64,000 nucleotides of DNA from Mycobacterium ahvazicum (GTDB lineage Bacteria; Actinomycetota; Actinomycetes; Mycobacteriales; Mycobacteriaceae): NCBI RefSeq assembly GCF_900176255.2, contig NZ_FXEG02000001.1, forward strand, positions 372,001 to 436,000. Reading direction: 5' to 3'. Below the pieces are notes generated by a model, which had not been told where the DNA came from, searched no databases, and saw only the letters and a program-made list of their open reading frames with translations. A program made the translations under genes and the position numbers. Shown here piece by piece: positions 45,599 to 55,700 of this stretch (positions are counted from its first letter, which is position 1; each line of letters opens with the position of its first letter).

Positions 45599-46243
45599 TC
45601 AGGGCAGCAGGCGCAAGCCCCATTTGGTGAGCAACGGCGCCACGATGATGAAGTAGGTCGTGTGGTCGTCATCCAGGGCTGAGGTCAGAATGCCGATCGC
45701 GCTCGCGGTGCCATCGGGGTTCTTGACGAACCCGGGGCTGCCGCTGTCGCCGCCCAGACAGCGCAGGTCGGCTTCCACCACCGAGGTGCCCTCGATGTTC
45801 GTGATGGGCCCGCACGTTTCGCCGGTGACCGCACCGACCTTGCACATCTGGGTGCCGACCTTGATCTGGGAAACGCTCAACGCGTCACGCACCGGATACT
45901 TCCCGGCGATGTCACCCGACGGCGCACCCACGCTGGGCTCGAGTTTGATCAGCGCCGCGTCCTTGGTCTGAGATCCCTCCGGGGTTTCTTCGTATTCGCC
46001 TTTGACGAGTCTGCCCAGCGGGGTGTCGTCCGCGCCGTAGGTCCAGACCGAACCGTCATGGGCGTCGCAGTGCCCGCTGGTCATCAGGTAGTAGCTGCCG
46101 TCGTCGCCCTCGGCGGTGAAAGCCGAAGTGCAGAAGCTGGTTTCGTCGTTGATCTTGATGCCGGGAGTGGGCGGTGACTGCGCGTGGGCCGGCGCGGCGG
46201 TCAGCAACATCAGCACGGTGGCGATTACCGTCCGACAGGCCAT
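45599..46243 (-). CDS. Secreted trypsin-like (S1) serine protease
   Basis: From ATG 46243 the product has a 21-residue signal peptide ending AHA, then a compact S1/alpha-lytic-like protease of about 190 residues. The catalytic His is in TSGHCDAH, Asp in TKDAALIKL and Ser in LGGDSGSPGF. Cysteine pairs (FCTSAF...GHC and MCKV...ETCG, plus RCLGG) suit the fold. It should be secreted and active without a long prodomain; the target is unknown. It is divergent from the TetR-R2lox operon and shares its control region, which holds a CRP-type site. Confidence 0.88.
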   Translation of the reverse strand: MACRTVIATVLMLLTAAPAHAQSPPTPGIKINDETSFCTSAFTAEGDDGSYYLMTSGHCDAHDGSVWTYGADDTPLGRLVKGEYEETPEGSQTKDAALIKLEPSVGAPSGDIAGKYPVRDALSVSQIKVGTQMCKVGAVTGETCGPITNIEGTSVVEADLRCLGGDSGSPGFVKNPDGTASAIGILTSALDDDHTTYFIIVAPLLTKWGLRLLP

Positions 46244-46321
46244 TGTCACCAACTCGCCCCCTTTGCGCTCGTGTCCGAGCGGAAGCGTAATCGCCGCGCG
46301 CGAGTCATACTGGGGCTTGAC

Positions 46322-46337
46322 TGTGATGCAGCTCACG
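46322..46337. promoter_or_regulatory. CRP/Rv3676-type binding site
   Basis: TGTGATGCAGCTCACG fits the mycobacterial CRP consensus (C/T)GTGA-N6-TCAC(A/G) in every fixed position. It lies between the divergent protease and TetR genes, 38 bp before the TetR ATG and 5 bp from an operator palindrome. Confidence 0.8.
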
Positions 46338-46342
46338 TTAAT

Positions 46343-46357
46343 ATGACCAGTGGTCAT
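46343..46357. promoter_or_regulatory. TetR operator palindrome
   Basis: ATGACCAGTGGTCAT is a perfect 15-bp palindrome with one central base. It lies 18 bp before the start of a TetR-family gene, the usual place for autoregulation. Confidence 0.8.
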
Positions 46358-46374
46358 CCAGACAAGGAGGTCCG

Positions 46375-47070
46375 ATGCCAACGGTGACATGGGCGCGGGT
46401 TGACCCCGCTCGTCGCGCGGCGATCATCGAGGCCGCGGAGGACGAATTCGGGGCACACGGATTTTCCGGCGGCAGCCTGAACGTCATCGCGCGCCGGGCC
46501 GGCGTCGCCAAGGGCAGTCTCTTCCAGTACTTCGCGGACAAGCGCGACTTGTTCGCGTTCATCGCCGACATCGGCAGCCAACGGGTGCGCGTCTGCATGG
46601 AAGACCTGATCCACGAGCTCGACCCCGACCGGCCGTTCTTCGAATTCCTCACCGAGCTGCTCGACGGCTGGGTCGCCTACTTCGCCGAACATCCGCACGA
46701 GCGTTCGCTGCATGCCGCGGCGACCCTGGAGGTCGACACCGACGCCCGCGTCAGCGTGCGCAGCGTCATCCACCGCCACTATCTGGAGGTGCTGCGACCG
46801 TTGGTGCAAGGCGCCCAGAAGCGCGGCGATTTGCGCACCGATGCCGACACCGACGTGTTGCTGTCGTTGCTGCTGCTGATCTTCCCGCACCTGGCGCTGG
46901 CGCCCTACATGCGCGGCCTGGACCCGATCCTCGGCCTCGACGAGCCCAGCCCCGAGCAGCCCGCGCTGGCGGTGCGCAGGCTCGTCGCGGTGCTCGCCGC
47001 CGCCTTCGCGGCAGCGCCGAATGCCTCCGTTCACCCAGCCCCATTGCGATCCGAGGAGGTCACATCATGA
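46375..47070 (+). CDS. TetR-family regulator (Rv0232-like)
   Basis: The N-terminal helix-turn-helix has [29 protein letters not shown], followed by a helical ligand domain; 231 residues, like Rv0232. AAGGAGG (46364-46370) sets the ATG. The gene ends in ATGA, overlapping the start of the R2lox gene, so the two form an operon. The 15-bp palindrome just upstream is its likely operator. It probably controls its own operon, and possibly the divergent protease. Confidence 0.95.
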   Translation: MPTVTWARVDPARRAAIIEAAEDEFGAHGFSGGSLNVIARRAGVAKGSLFQYFADKRDLFAFIADIGSQRVRVCMEDLIHELDPDRPFFEFLTELLDGWVAYFAEHPHERSLHAAATLEVDTDARVSVRSVIHRHYLEVLRPLVQGAQKRGDLRTDADTDVLLSLLLLIFPHLALAPYMRGLDPILGLDEPSPEQPALAVRRLVAVLAAAFAAAPNASVHPAPLRSEEVTS

Positions 47071-48002
47071 ATCGAACCCGAGTTGCCTCAATGTCCCAGG
47101 GCGGTCTCAACTGGGATAGCTTGCCGCTCAAGCTCTTTGCGGGCGGCAATGCGAAATTCTGGGATCCGGCGGCCATCGACTTCTCGCGCGATCGCGAAGA
47201 CTGGGAACGTCTGACCGACGACGAACGCAGCTACGCGACCCTGCTGTGTGCCGAGTTCATCGCCGGCGAGGAATCGGTGACCCAGGACATCCAGCCGTTC
47301 ATGGCCGCGATGCGAGCCGAGGGACGGCTCGGCGACGAAATGTATCTGACGCAGTTCGCCTTCGAGGAGGCCAAGCACGTTCAGGTGTTCCGGATGTGGC
47401 TCGACGCCGTCGGCGTCACCGAGGACCTGAACAACCTCATCGACGACGTGCCGACCTACCGCACCATCTTCTACGAAGAACTGCCCGCGTGTCTCGATGC
47501 GCTGTCGGTCGATTCGTCACCGGCCGCCCAGGTGCGGGCGTCGGTCACCTACAACCACATGGTTGAGGGCATGCTGGCGCTGACCGGTTACTACATCTGG
47601 CACAAGATCTGCGTGGAACGCGACATCCTGCCTGGCATGCAGGAATTGGTTCGGCGCATCGGCGACGACGAGCGACGCCACATGGCCTGGGGCACCTTCA
47701 CCTGCCGGCGCCACGTCGCCGCCGACGACGCCAACTGGGGTGTCTTCGAAACGCGGATGAACGAGCTGATGCCGCTCGGACTGCGGCTGATCGAAGAGGG
47801 TTTTGCCCTCTACGACACGATGCCGTTCGGTCTGTCGACAGACGACTCCATGCAGTACGCCTCGGACAAGGGGATGCGCCGGTTCGGCACCATCTCCAGC
47901 GCCCGCGGACGCCCGCTCGAGGAGATCGACCTCGACTACTCACCGCTGCAGCTCGAGGACACCTTCGCAGAGGAGGACGAGCGGGCGCTGGCCGCCGTCT
48001 AG
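47067..48002 (+). CDS. nrdB: R2-like ligand-binding oxidase (R2lox)
   Basis: This ferritin-like Mn/Fe oxidase resembles the ribonucleotide reductase R2 subunit but forms a separate family. Metal ligands seen: Glu68 (GEES), Glu101 and His104 (EEAKH), Glu167 (YNHMVEG) and the Glu/His pair of DDERRHM. Val71 and Tyr162, which form the ether cross-link in the M. tuberculosis protein, are both present. The name nrdB comes from early annotation; it is not a true reductase subunit. The known cofactor binds a long-chain fatty acid, suggesting lipid or hydrocarbon oxidation. It overlaps the TetR gene (ATGA). Confidence 0.95.
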   Translation: MNRTRVASMSQGGLNWDSLPLKLFAGGNAKFWDPAAIDFSRDREDWERLTDDERSYATLLCAEFIAGEESVTQDIQPFMAAMRAEGRLGDEMYLTQFAFEEAKHVQVFRMWLDAVGVTEDLNNLIDDVPTYRTIFYEELPACLDALSVDSSPAAQVRASVTYNHMVEGMLALTGYYIWHKICVERDILPGMQELVRRIGDDERRHMAWGTFTCRRHVAADDANWGVFETRMNELMPLGLRLIEEGFALYDTMPFGLSTDDSMQYASDKGMRRFGTISSARGRPLEEIDLDYSPLQLEDTFAEEDERALAAV

Positions 48003-48009
48003 CGCTCGC

Positions 48010-49425
48010 TCACTCGACTTTGGCGCCAGCGGCTGAGCCCTCGTCGGATTCCCCAACCCACACCGTCTTGGTGTTGCAGAACTCGCGGATGCCGTAGCCC
48101 GCGAGCTCGCGGCCGTAACCGGAGCGCTTGACGCCGCCGAAGCCGAGTTCGGGATAGGACACCGTCATCCCGTTGATGAATACCTGCCCGGCCTCGATGT
48201 CGTCGATGAACCGCTGCTGCTCCGCCTCGTCGTTGGTCCAGGCGTTGGAACCCAGCCCGAAGGTGGTGGCGTTGGCGATTTCGATGGCCTCGTCGATGTC
48301 GGCGGCCCGGTACATCGACGCGACCGGACCGAACACCTCCTCGGTGTAGAGCGCCATGTCCTTGGTGATGTCGGTGACCACCGTCGGCGGGTAGAACCAC
48401 CCGGGCCCCTCGGGCGTCTTGCCGCCCAGGGGAATCTTCGCGCCGGCCGCGGCGGCGGCGTCGACCTGCTTCGCGATCTCGTCACGTCCCGATTCGGTCG
48501 CCAGCGGGCCGACGTCGGTGTCCGGGTCGGTCGGGTCGCCGACCTTGAGCGCGGCCATGCGCTCGACGAACTTGTCGACGAAAGCGTCGTAGATGTCGGT
48601 GTGCACGATGAACCGCTTGGCGGCGATGCAGGACTGCCCGTTGTTCTGCACCCGGGCGGTGACCGCGGTCTTGACGGCCTCGTCGAGGTTGGCCGACGGC
48701 ATCACGATGAACGGGTCGCTGCCGCCGAGCTCGAGAACGGTGGGCTTGATCTCGTCGCCGGCGATGGCGCCGACGGACTGGCCGGCCGGCTCGCTGCCGG
48801 TCAGCGTGGCCGCCGCCACCCGCGGGTCCCGCAGGATGCGCTCGACGGCGCTGGACGAGACGAGCAGCGTCTGGAAACAGCCCTCGGGGAAGCCGCCGCG
48901 CGCGATGACGTCGGATAGATACAGCGCCGACTGCGGGACGTTGGAGGCGTGCTTGAGGATGCCGACGTTTCCCGCCATCAGAGCGGGCGCGGCGAACCGC
49001 ACGGCCTGCCACAGCGGGAAGTTCCACGGCATGATGGCCAGCACCACGCCGAGCGGCTGATAACGGGTGTAGGCGCGCTTGGCGCCCACCGCCTTGGCGT
49101 CGGCCGGTTCGTCGGCGAGCAGCTGCTCGGCATTATCCGCGTAGTAGCGAAAGCCCTTGGCGCACTTGATGACTTCGGCCTTGGCCGATTTCAGGGTCTT
49201 GCCCATTTCCAGAGTCATCATGGCGCCGACCTCGTCGGCCTCGGCTTCCAGCAGATCTGCGGTGGCGTTCGCCCACTGGGCGCGCTGGGCGAAAGTGGTG
49301 TTGTGGCGATAGTCGCGGAATCGCTCGTAGGCGCGGGCGATCGCCGCCTCGACTTCCTCGTCCGTGGCCGGCGTGAAGGTTTTGACTGTCTCGCCGGTAG
49401 CCGGGTTGATCGTGGCAATAGGCAC
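48010..49425 (-). CDS. gabD1: Succinate-semialdehyde dehydrogenase GabD1
   Basis: The 471-residue aldehyde dehydrogenase has IMPWNFPLWQAVRFAAPALMAGN in the cofactor site, ATLTGSEPAGQSVG, the base Glu in VLELGGSDPF and the catalytic Cys in NNGQSCIAAKR near residue 261. Matches Rv0234c, which oxidises succinic semialdehyde to succinate with NADP. The 471-residue length from ATG 49425 is shorter than the annotated 511 of M. tuberculosis as I recall, probably because that start is overcalled. It is divergent from the acetolactate-synthase-like gene and convergent with R2lox. Confidence 0.93.
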   Translation of the reverse strand: MPIATINPATGETVKTFTPATDEEVEAAIARAYERFRDYRHNTTFAQRAQWANATADLLEAEADEVGAMMTLEMGKTLKSAKAEVIKCAKGFRYYADNAEQLLADEPADAKAVGAKRAYTRYQPLGVVLAIMPWNFPLWQAVRFAAPALMAGNVGILKHASNVPQSALYLSDVIARGGFPEGCFQTLLVSSSAVERILRDPRVAAATLTGSEPAGQSVGAIAGDEIKPTVLELGGSDPFIVMPSANLDEAVKTAVTARVQNNGQSCIAAKRFIVHTDIYDAFVDKFVERMAALKVGDPTDPDTDVGPLATESGRDEIAKQVDAAAAAGAKIPLGGKTPEGPGWFYPPTVVTDITKDMALYTEEVFGPVASMYRAADIDEAIEIANATTFGLGSNAWTNDEAEQQRFIDDIEAGQVFINGMTVSYPELGFGGVKRSGYGRELAGYGIREFCNTKTVWVGESDEGSAAGAKVE

Positions 49426-49506
49426 GCTGACATCCTTCGCGTTTAAGGGTTGGCAATACGTCCAACATCTAGCCTGCCACTATCGTTCCCTCCAGGGAGG
49501 TGCCGG

Positions 49507-51153
49507 ATGAGCAAAGCGGCCGAGCTGATGGTCAAGTGCCTGGAAAACGAGGGTGTGGAGGTGGTCTTCGGACTGCCCGGGGAGGAGAACATCCGGTTCG
49601 TGCAGGCCCTGGCGTCCTCGCAGATCCGCTACGTGCTGACCCGCCACGAGCAGGCCGCGGCGTTCATGGCCGAGATGTACGGGCGTGTGACGGGCCGGGC
49701 GGCCGTGGTCTCGGCCACGTTGGGCCCGGGTGCGATCAACATGCAGCTCGGGGTGGCCGACGCCACCACGAACAGCACCCCGATGGTGGCGATCTCCGCG
49801 CAGGTCGGCCAGGACCGCCAGTTCAAGGAGTCCCACCAGTACGTCGACCTGGTATCGATGTTCGCCCCGATTACCCGCTGGGCCGACGGCGTGCCCACCG
49901 CACGCGCGATCCCGGAGATGTTCCGCAAGGCGTTCAAGGTGGCCGAGGCCGAACGCCCGGCCGCGGTCTACCTCGCGGTGCCCGAGCACATCGACGCCGA
50001 CGAGACCGACTACGAGCTGAGCCCGCTGCCGCGCAACGTGGTGCGCGCCGAGGCGCCGGCTCCCGGACAGATCGAACGCGCGGTCGAAATCCTGCGCGGC
50101 GCCAAGCGGCCGGTGGTGCTGGCCGGGCACGGCGCCGCGCGCGCCGACGCCACCGCGGCATTGGTCCGGTTCTCCGAGGACTTCGGGATTCAGGTCGCCA
50201 ACACCTTCCACGGCAAGGGTGTCATGCCCGACGATCACCCCAACGCCATCGGGACCATCGGGTTCATGCGGCACGACTACGTCAACTTCGGATTCGATAA
50301 CGCCGACGTCGTGATCGCGGTCGGCTACGAACTGCAGGAGTTCGACCCGGTCCGAATCAACCCGCAAGCCGACAAGAAGATCATCCATATTCATCGTTTC
50401 CCGGCCGAGGTCGACATGCACTACCCGGTCGACGTCGGGATCATCGGCGACATCACTGCTTCGCTCAACGCCCTGACCGAGGCCCTGGCCGGTCACGGCA
50501 TCGAGCACGCCGAAGAGGTACCCGGGTCCGGCCTGCTCGCCGAGGAATTCGCTCGGGGACAACAGGATTCGCGATACCCGCTGGCGCCCCAGCGAGTTGT
50601 CGCCGACATCCGGGCCGCGCTGGGCCGCAGCGACGTCGTGCTGGTCGACACCGGTGCGACCAAGATGTGGATGGCCCGGCTCTACCCGACCTATGAGCGC
50701 AACACCTGCTTGGTATCGAATGGCTTGTCCACCATGGCTTTTGCGCTGCCGGGAGCGTTGGGAGTCAAGCTGGCCCGGCCGGAGTCCAAGGTGCTCGCCG
50801 TGGTGGGTGACGGCGCCTTCTTGATGAACTCGCAGGAAATTGAGACCGCGGTGCGCGAGAAGATCCCGCTGGTGGTGTTGATCTGGGAGGACGGCGGCTA
50901 CGGCCTGATCGAGTGGAAGATGGACCTCGAGCTCGGCAACCACTACTACGTGAAGTTCGACAACCCCGATATCGTCAAGTACGCCGAAAGCTTTGGCGCC
51001 AATGGATATCGGATCACCAGCGCCGACGAGTTGTTGCCGACGCTGCAGGCCGCGCTCGCCGATGATGGGGTTTCGCTGATCGCCTGCCCGGTGGACTACT
51101 CCGAGAATCTGCGGCTGACCGACCGGCTCGGCGAACTGGACGAAACGCTGTAG
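49507..51153 (+). CDS. Acetolactate-synthase-like thiamine pyrophosphate enzyme
   Basis: The 548-residue product has three TPP-enzyme domains. The activating Glu is in RHEQAAAFMAEMYGR, and the TPP/Mg motif is GDGAFLMNSQEI near residue 434 with IWEDGGYGLIEWK following. The AlsS-like features are GLPGEENIRF at the start and NTFHGKGVMPDDHP. It lacks the extra segments of the anabolic IlvB. It may join two pyruvates or work on another 2-oxo acid. Start ATG 49507 follows GGGAGGTG. An absent regulatory-subunit gene is consistent with the catabolic type. It is divergent from gabD1 and not at this locus in M. tuberculosis as I remember. Confidence 0.88.
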   Translation: MSKAAELMVKCLENEGVEVVFGLPGEENIRFVQALASSQIRYVLTRHEQAAAFMAEMYGRVTGRAAVVSATLGPGAINMQLGVADATTNSTPMVAISAQVGQDRQFKESHQYVDLVSMFAPITRWADGVPTARAIPEMFRKAFKVAEAERPAAVYLAVPEHIDADETDYELSPLPRNVVRAEAPAPGQIERAVEILRGAKRPVVLAGHGAARADATAALVRFSEDFGIQVANTFHGKGVMPDDHPNAIGTIGFMRHDYVNFGFDNADVVIAVGYELQEFDPVRINPQADKKIIHIHRFPAEVDMHYPVDVGIIGDITASLNALTEALAGHGIEHAEEVPGSGLLAEEFARGQQDSRYPLAPQRVVADIRAALGRSDVVLVDTGATKMWMARLYPTYERNTCLVSNGLSTMAFALPGALGVKLARPESKVLAVVGDGAFLMNSQEIETAVREKIPLVVLIWEDGGYGLIEWKMDLELGNHYYVKFDNPDIVKYAESFGANGYRITSADELLPTLQAALADDGVSLIACPVDYSENLRLTDRLGELDETL

Positions 51154-51190
51154 GCCTTCCGCCCTCCGGAAACCGGCCCGACCGTCGAGG

Positions 51191-52633
51191 TTAGGTGTTT
51201 TTCGCCGTTTTGTGCAACGTCATCGGCGAAACATATTGGCCCACCAGCGCGCGGTGCCACCAGACCCGATCGCGCCGCAATTCCACCGGTGTGCTGAAGC
51301 GGTACTGGTAGAGCTGCGCGCGCACATACCGCGGCGGCGAGTCCGGAAAAGGATTGTGCCGCAACAGCCGCAGCGTAGCCCGGTCGTTGCGCAGCAGTCG
51401 TTGCATAAACGGCTTCAGCCACGGCTGGGCGTAAGCCGGGGAGATGGCGGCGAACCACATCAGCCAGTCCAGCCGCAAATGGTAGGGCGCCCACTGGCGT
51501 GGCAACCGCCCGGGAGCGCCGGGTTTGCCCTTGAATTCGTATTCCTTCCACACTGTCTGCGCGGTGAGTCGCGGTTCGTCGGTGCCTTCGATCACCACCT
51601 CGCGGCGGACACGGCCGATGTTGCCGAAGGCGCCGTAGGTGTTCACCAAGTGAAATGGGTTGAACGACATGTTCATTCGCTGACGCGGTGACAGCATGTT
51701 GCGCACCGGCCAGTAGGTCAGGAACAGCACCGCGCCGGCGAAGCCCACCACCAGGGTGGCAAACCACAGCGGCGCCGCCGACACCGCGAGATGTCCGGGT
51801 ATCGACACCAGCGGGGCGGCCGTCGAATCGTCGATGGCGCTGAACGCCAGCACGATCGTCAGCCAGTTTAGCCAGGCGAAGTTGCCCGAAAGCACCAGCC
51901 ACAGCTGGGTCAGCACAATGATCGCCGCGGCCACGCTGGCCACCGGTTGGGGCGCGAACAACCCGAACGGGACCACCAGCTGCGCGAAGTGGTTGCCCGC
52001 CACTTCGATTCGATGCAGCGGCTTGGGCAGGTGATGGAAGAACCAACTCAGCGGACCCGGCATCGGCTGGGTTTCGTGGTGGTAGTACAGGCAGGTCAGG
52101 TCGCGCCAGCAGGCGTCACCGCGCATCTTGATCAGCCCGGCGCCGAACTCGACCCGAAACAGCAGCAGTCGCGCCATCCACAACGTCAGCACCGGCGGAG
52201 CGACGTGATCGTTGCCGAGGAAGATCATCAGGAATCCGCTTTCCAGCAACAGGGATTCCCAGCCGAACGAATACCACGCTTGTCCGACGTTGACGATCGA
52301 AAGGTAGAGCACCCACAGAGTCAGCCAGACCGACATCGCGGCCCAGAGCGGCAGCACGTCGGCCGCACCGGCGACGACGGCCGCCGACAGCGCGGTGCCG
52401 AGCCAGGACACCGAGGCGAACAGCCGATCGGAGTAGTGCAGCGCAAAGATGCTGGGCGATCTCCACGCTGACTGCCCCGCCAAAAATCGCGGCACCGGCA
52501 GGATTCCGTGCTCGCCGATCAGGGCGCGGAACTGCAGCGCGGCGGCGACGAACGCGATCAGGTAGATGGCCGCCGCGCCGCGCTCGAGCACGAACCTGCC
52601 CAACCAGTAGTCGGGGGCTGAAAACCAGTCCAT
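51191..52633 (-). CDS. Lipase maturation factor-type membrane protein (Rv0235c-like)
   Basis: The 480-residue protein has five to seven membrane spans and the LMF motifs GFAGAVLFL and FSFNPFHLVNTYGAFG-like sequence: MNMSFNPFHLVNTYGAFGNI is present. C-terminal RLDWLMWFAAI and the FMQRLL segment follow. It matches Rv0235c. ATG 52633 has GAGGAG eight bases upstream. Eukaryotic LMF1 helps fold secreted lipases; bacterial roles are unproven. It lies 67 bp after aftD on the same strand, the last gene of that cluster. Confidence 0.9.
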   Translation of the reverse strand: MDWFSAPDYWLGRFVLERGAAAIYLIAFVAAALQFRALIGEHGILPVPRFLAGQSAWRSPSIFALHYSDRLFASVSWLGTALSAAVVAGAADVLPLWAAMSVWLTLWVLYLSIVNVGQAWYSFGWESLLLESGFLMIFLGNDHVAPPVLTLWMARLLLFRVEFGAGLIKMRGDACWRDLTCLYYHHETQPMPGPLSWFFHHLPKPLHRIEVAGNHFAQLVVPFGLFAPQPVASVAAAIIVLTQLWLVLSGNFAWLNWLTIVLAFSAIDDSTAAPLVSIPGHLAVSAAPLWFATLVVGFAGAVLFLTYWPVRNMLSPRQRMNMSFNPFHLVNTYGAFGNIGRVRREVVIEGTDEPRLTAQTVWKEYEFKGKPGAPGRLPRQWAPYHLRLDWLMWFAAISPAYAQPWLKPFMQRLLRNDRATLRLLRHNPFPDSPPRYVRAQLYQYRFSTPVELRRDRVWWHRALVGQYVSPMTLHKTAKNT

Positions 52634-52700
52634 GGCCACAACTCCTCGGACAGCGGCGGTCATACGATTCCGCGTATCCAGTCAACCAGCCGATAAACGG

Positions 52701-55700
52701 CTAGCCAACGCCCGAAACGTCATTCGCCGTGCGCGGGTGCCCGCGATCCGGCATGGCGACCACCGAGGTGGCGAGCACAGCCAGCGAAATCATCGCCAGC
52801 AGTTGAACATTCGCCCAATGGCCGGAGTACCCGTCGACCGACCGCCAGGGATGGCGCGACAGCGCCGCGCCGGCCAGAATCAGTCCGCCCGCACTGGCGG
52901 CGATGGTGGTCCGGTCGCGCAACCGCTCGCGATGGCGCAGCGCGTACCGCAGGCCGAGCGCGGCGCCGACCACGGCGACCCCGGCCACGCCGGCGATCAG
53001 CGCCCCGGCCGCCAACAGCGGCACCACCGCCCAGGGCCCCGGCGACCATGGTGACGCGGGTGGGTCGTCGGAACGGGCGCGCCGGCGCCACAACGCGAGC
53101 ATGGCCAACAGCGGCAGCAACGCCAGGCCCGCGGCCAGCCCGACCCGGTACAGCGCGTTGGATGCGAAGCTCAGCGTGATGGTGCCGGGATCTCCGGGGG
53201 GCACCACCCAGCCCTGCTGCCACCCGTTGACGGCCACCGGCGTCAAGCGGGTCCCGGTGCTGGTGCGTGCGACCCAGCCCGGGTTGATGCTTTCTGGAAT
53301 GACCAGCACCCGCGAGGCGGAGGATGCGGGGACCCGGATTTCGCGGCGGTCGGGCCCCCACGCACCCGTCGCGGCCGGCATCGTCGAAACCCCGGTGGGG
53401 CTGGGCGATTCGACGGTCGACAGTTGTGCCCCGTCCACGACGAACTGGGCGCCGGGACTGATCAGCAATTCCTGTTGCCCGGTCGGCAACGCGATCGGAT
53501 TGGGATCGCAGGTGCTCACCGGTGTCGGCTCGCCGTTGAGCAGCGCTTGTGCCGTGGTCCGGATCGAGGTGTGCACGAACCGGCCCGCGACCGCGATGAC
53601 CGGGCCATGGTCGCAGTCGACGACGATCTCGCGTGACCGGTTGCGCGCCGCGTCGGCGGGGGCGATCGGATTGCCGTCGGCGCCCAGCGCCGCGATCTCG
53701 GCCAGGCCCGGCGGCTTGAGCTGGTCGAAGCCCAGCGCGTTGCGGTCGATGACGTCTTGCCAGTCCATCAGGCTGACGGTGACGGTGTCGGTGACCCGCG
53801 GGCGCAGCGACAGCGTTTGCGGCCGGGCGGCGCCTTCGTCGCTCGGCGTGAGTTTGCGGACCTGCGGGCCGTCGCCGAGGTTGACGGCCACTACCGTCGG
53901 CTGCGCGGGCAACGTCGACCGGCTGGGCAACAGCCGCAGACCCGCGACCTCGGTCGGCCTGGGCAGGACTAGCGTCAGCGTCGGCGCGCTGCGGTGTTGC
54001 ACCACGCGCTGCGGCGCCGTCCAGGCGGTGGCCGGATCGCCGTCGGTGGCCGCATAGGCCGAACCCAGGATGTCCACCGTGTCCGAATCACCTTGGGCCC
54101 GAGTGGTATTCGGCTCGGCGATCAGGTCGGCCAAGCGGGGGCCCTGGCGCGGCCGCACCCACAACCGCGGGGTCACCGACACCGGCGCCGAAACCGTCAG
54201 GGTGCGGCTGAAATTGACCGGCTCCTCCGGAGCCAGCGCCATCGACGGCGCGCAGCGCACGCTGTCACCGGCCGCGGCACAGCCCGGCCGGCCGAGCAGC
54301 TCGGAACCCAGATCCCAGCCGGTGACCGCCGAACCCGGCGGCGGGCCGGGCACCCGCACGGTATGCCGCAGGTCGACCGGGTGCGCGAAACCCGAGGCGT
54401 CGTACTGGGTGATCGACAGGTCGGTGATGCCGAACTGCACGCCGCTGGATCCGTCGTCGGTGCCGGCGGCGGTGATCCGCACCCACGGGGTTTCGCCGTA
54501 GGGCAGCGCCACGGTGAGCGGTTTGCCGGGCTGATCGAAGCGCAGCGTGGTGCTGCCGGTGGCGGTGTCGATCGCGATGCGACGGACCTGGGAACCCACC
54601 GCGGTCGCGCTGGGTGTGAGGGTGAGCGCCGCGTTGGTCACCGGGTGATCGAAGTTCACCTGCATCCACTGCCCGACCGCGGCTTGCAGGGCGTTGGTCA
54701 CCCACGCGGTTGCCGGATCGCCGTCGATCGCGGCGGCGGGGGAGGTCGCCGGAGCCACATCGGGCATGGCGGTCGAATCCGACGACGAACTCGAGACCGT
54801 GATCCGGCCGCCGTTCCACCCGCCGAATATCGGGTCGGTGCCCGGGACCGGATAGTCGGGCACCCGGTTGAAGGTGTGCCGGGTGTCGCCGTCGGCCCGG
54901 ATCGCCGACGAGTGTTGGTCGACGCGGCCGTAGTCGGTCTCCCGTGCCGTCGGGGTGTCCGTCACGGTCACCCCAGCGTTGGGGGGCATCGGCAGCCTCG
55001 CCCCCCGGGCGTCGGCGGTCAGCAGCACCGGACCCAGTGGCGGTTGGCCCAGCAGCCGGCGCCGTTCGTCGAGCCGCAGCAGCACTTCGGGTCCGCCGTC
55101 GATGCGGGACAACTGATCGACGTCGGCCAGGTAGGGCGCGCCGGGATTGCCGGCAGCGGCCACCCGATAGATCTCGACCGCCGGGTAGCTCGGCCGCAGC
55201 CCGCTGTCGGCGACGAACCCCGGCAAGGTGCCGGGCCCCACCGGCTCGCCGAACTGCGCCACCTTCTCCAGTCGCGGCGAGCCTTCGACCGCGCGGTGCA
55301 CCAGGATCGGGCGCGCCGAACGCGACGTGTCGGGATCCAGGTCGTTGCGCACCACCACATACGAAATGCCTTGGCGGGCAAGCGTATCGGCGAGTCCCGC
55401 CGACGGGATACCGGCGGCGAACAGGCGCTGCACGGAATCCAGCGCCCGGATGGTCTGCGGCGGGGTCAACGGGATGGAGTCGCGCACACCCCACGGGCTG
55501 GTGCCGAGCACCTGCAGCGGCTCGTCGTGGGTGGTGCCCCACGTCTGCGTCGCGAACGGTGCCCCCGGGACCACCAAAACCCTTCCGGGCGTGGGGGTTC
55601 CGGTGTTGTGCGCACTGAGCCAGTCGGCGGCGTCGTGCCAGTAGCGGGGGATCGCGCTGAATGTGCCCGGCGGGGTGAGCCGGGCGGTCCATGCCAGCGA

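Noticed and set aside
47067..48002. True ribonucleotide reductase R2
   Set aside because: Val71/Tyr162 and the surrounding motifs are those of R2lox, and no nrdE is adjacent.
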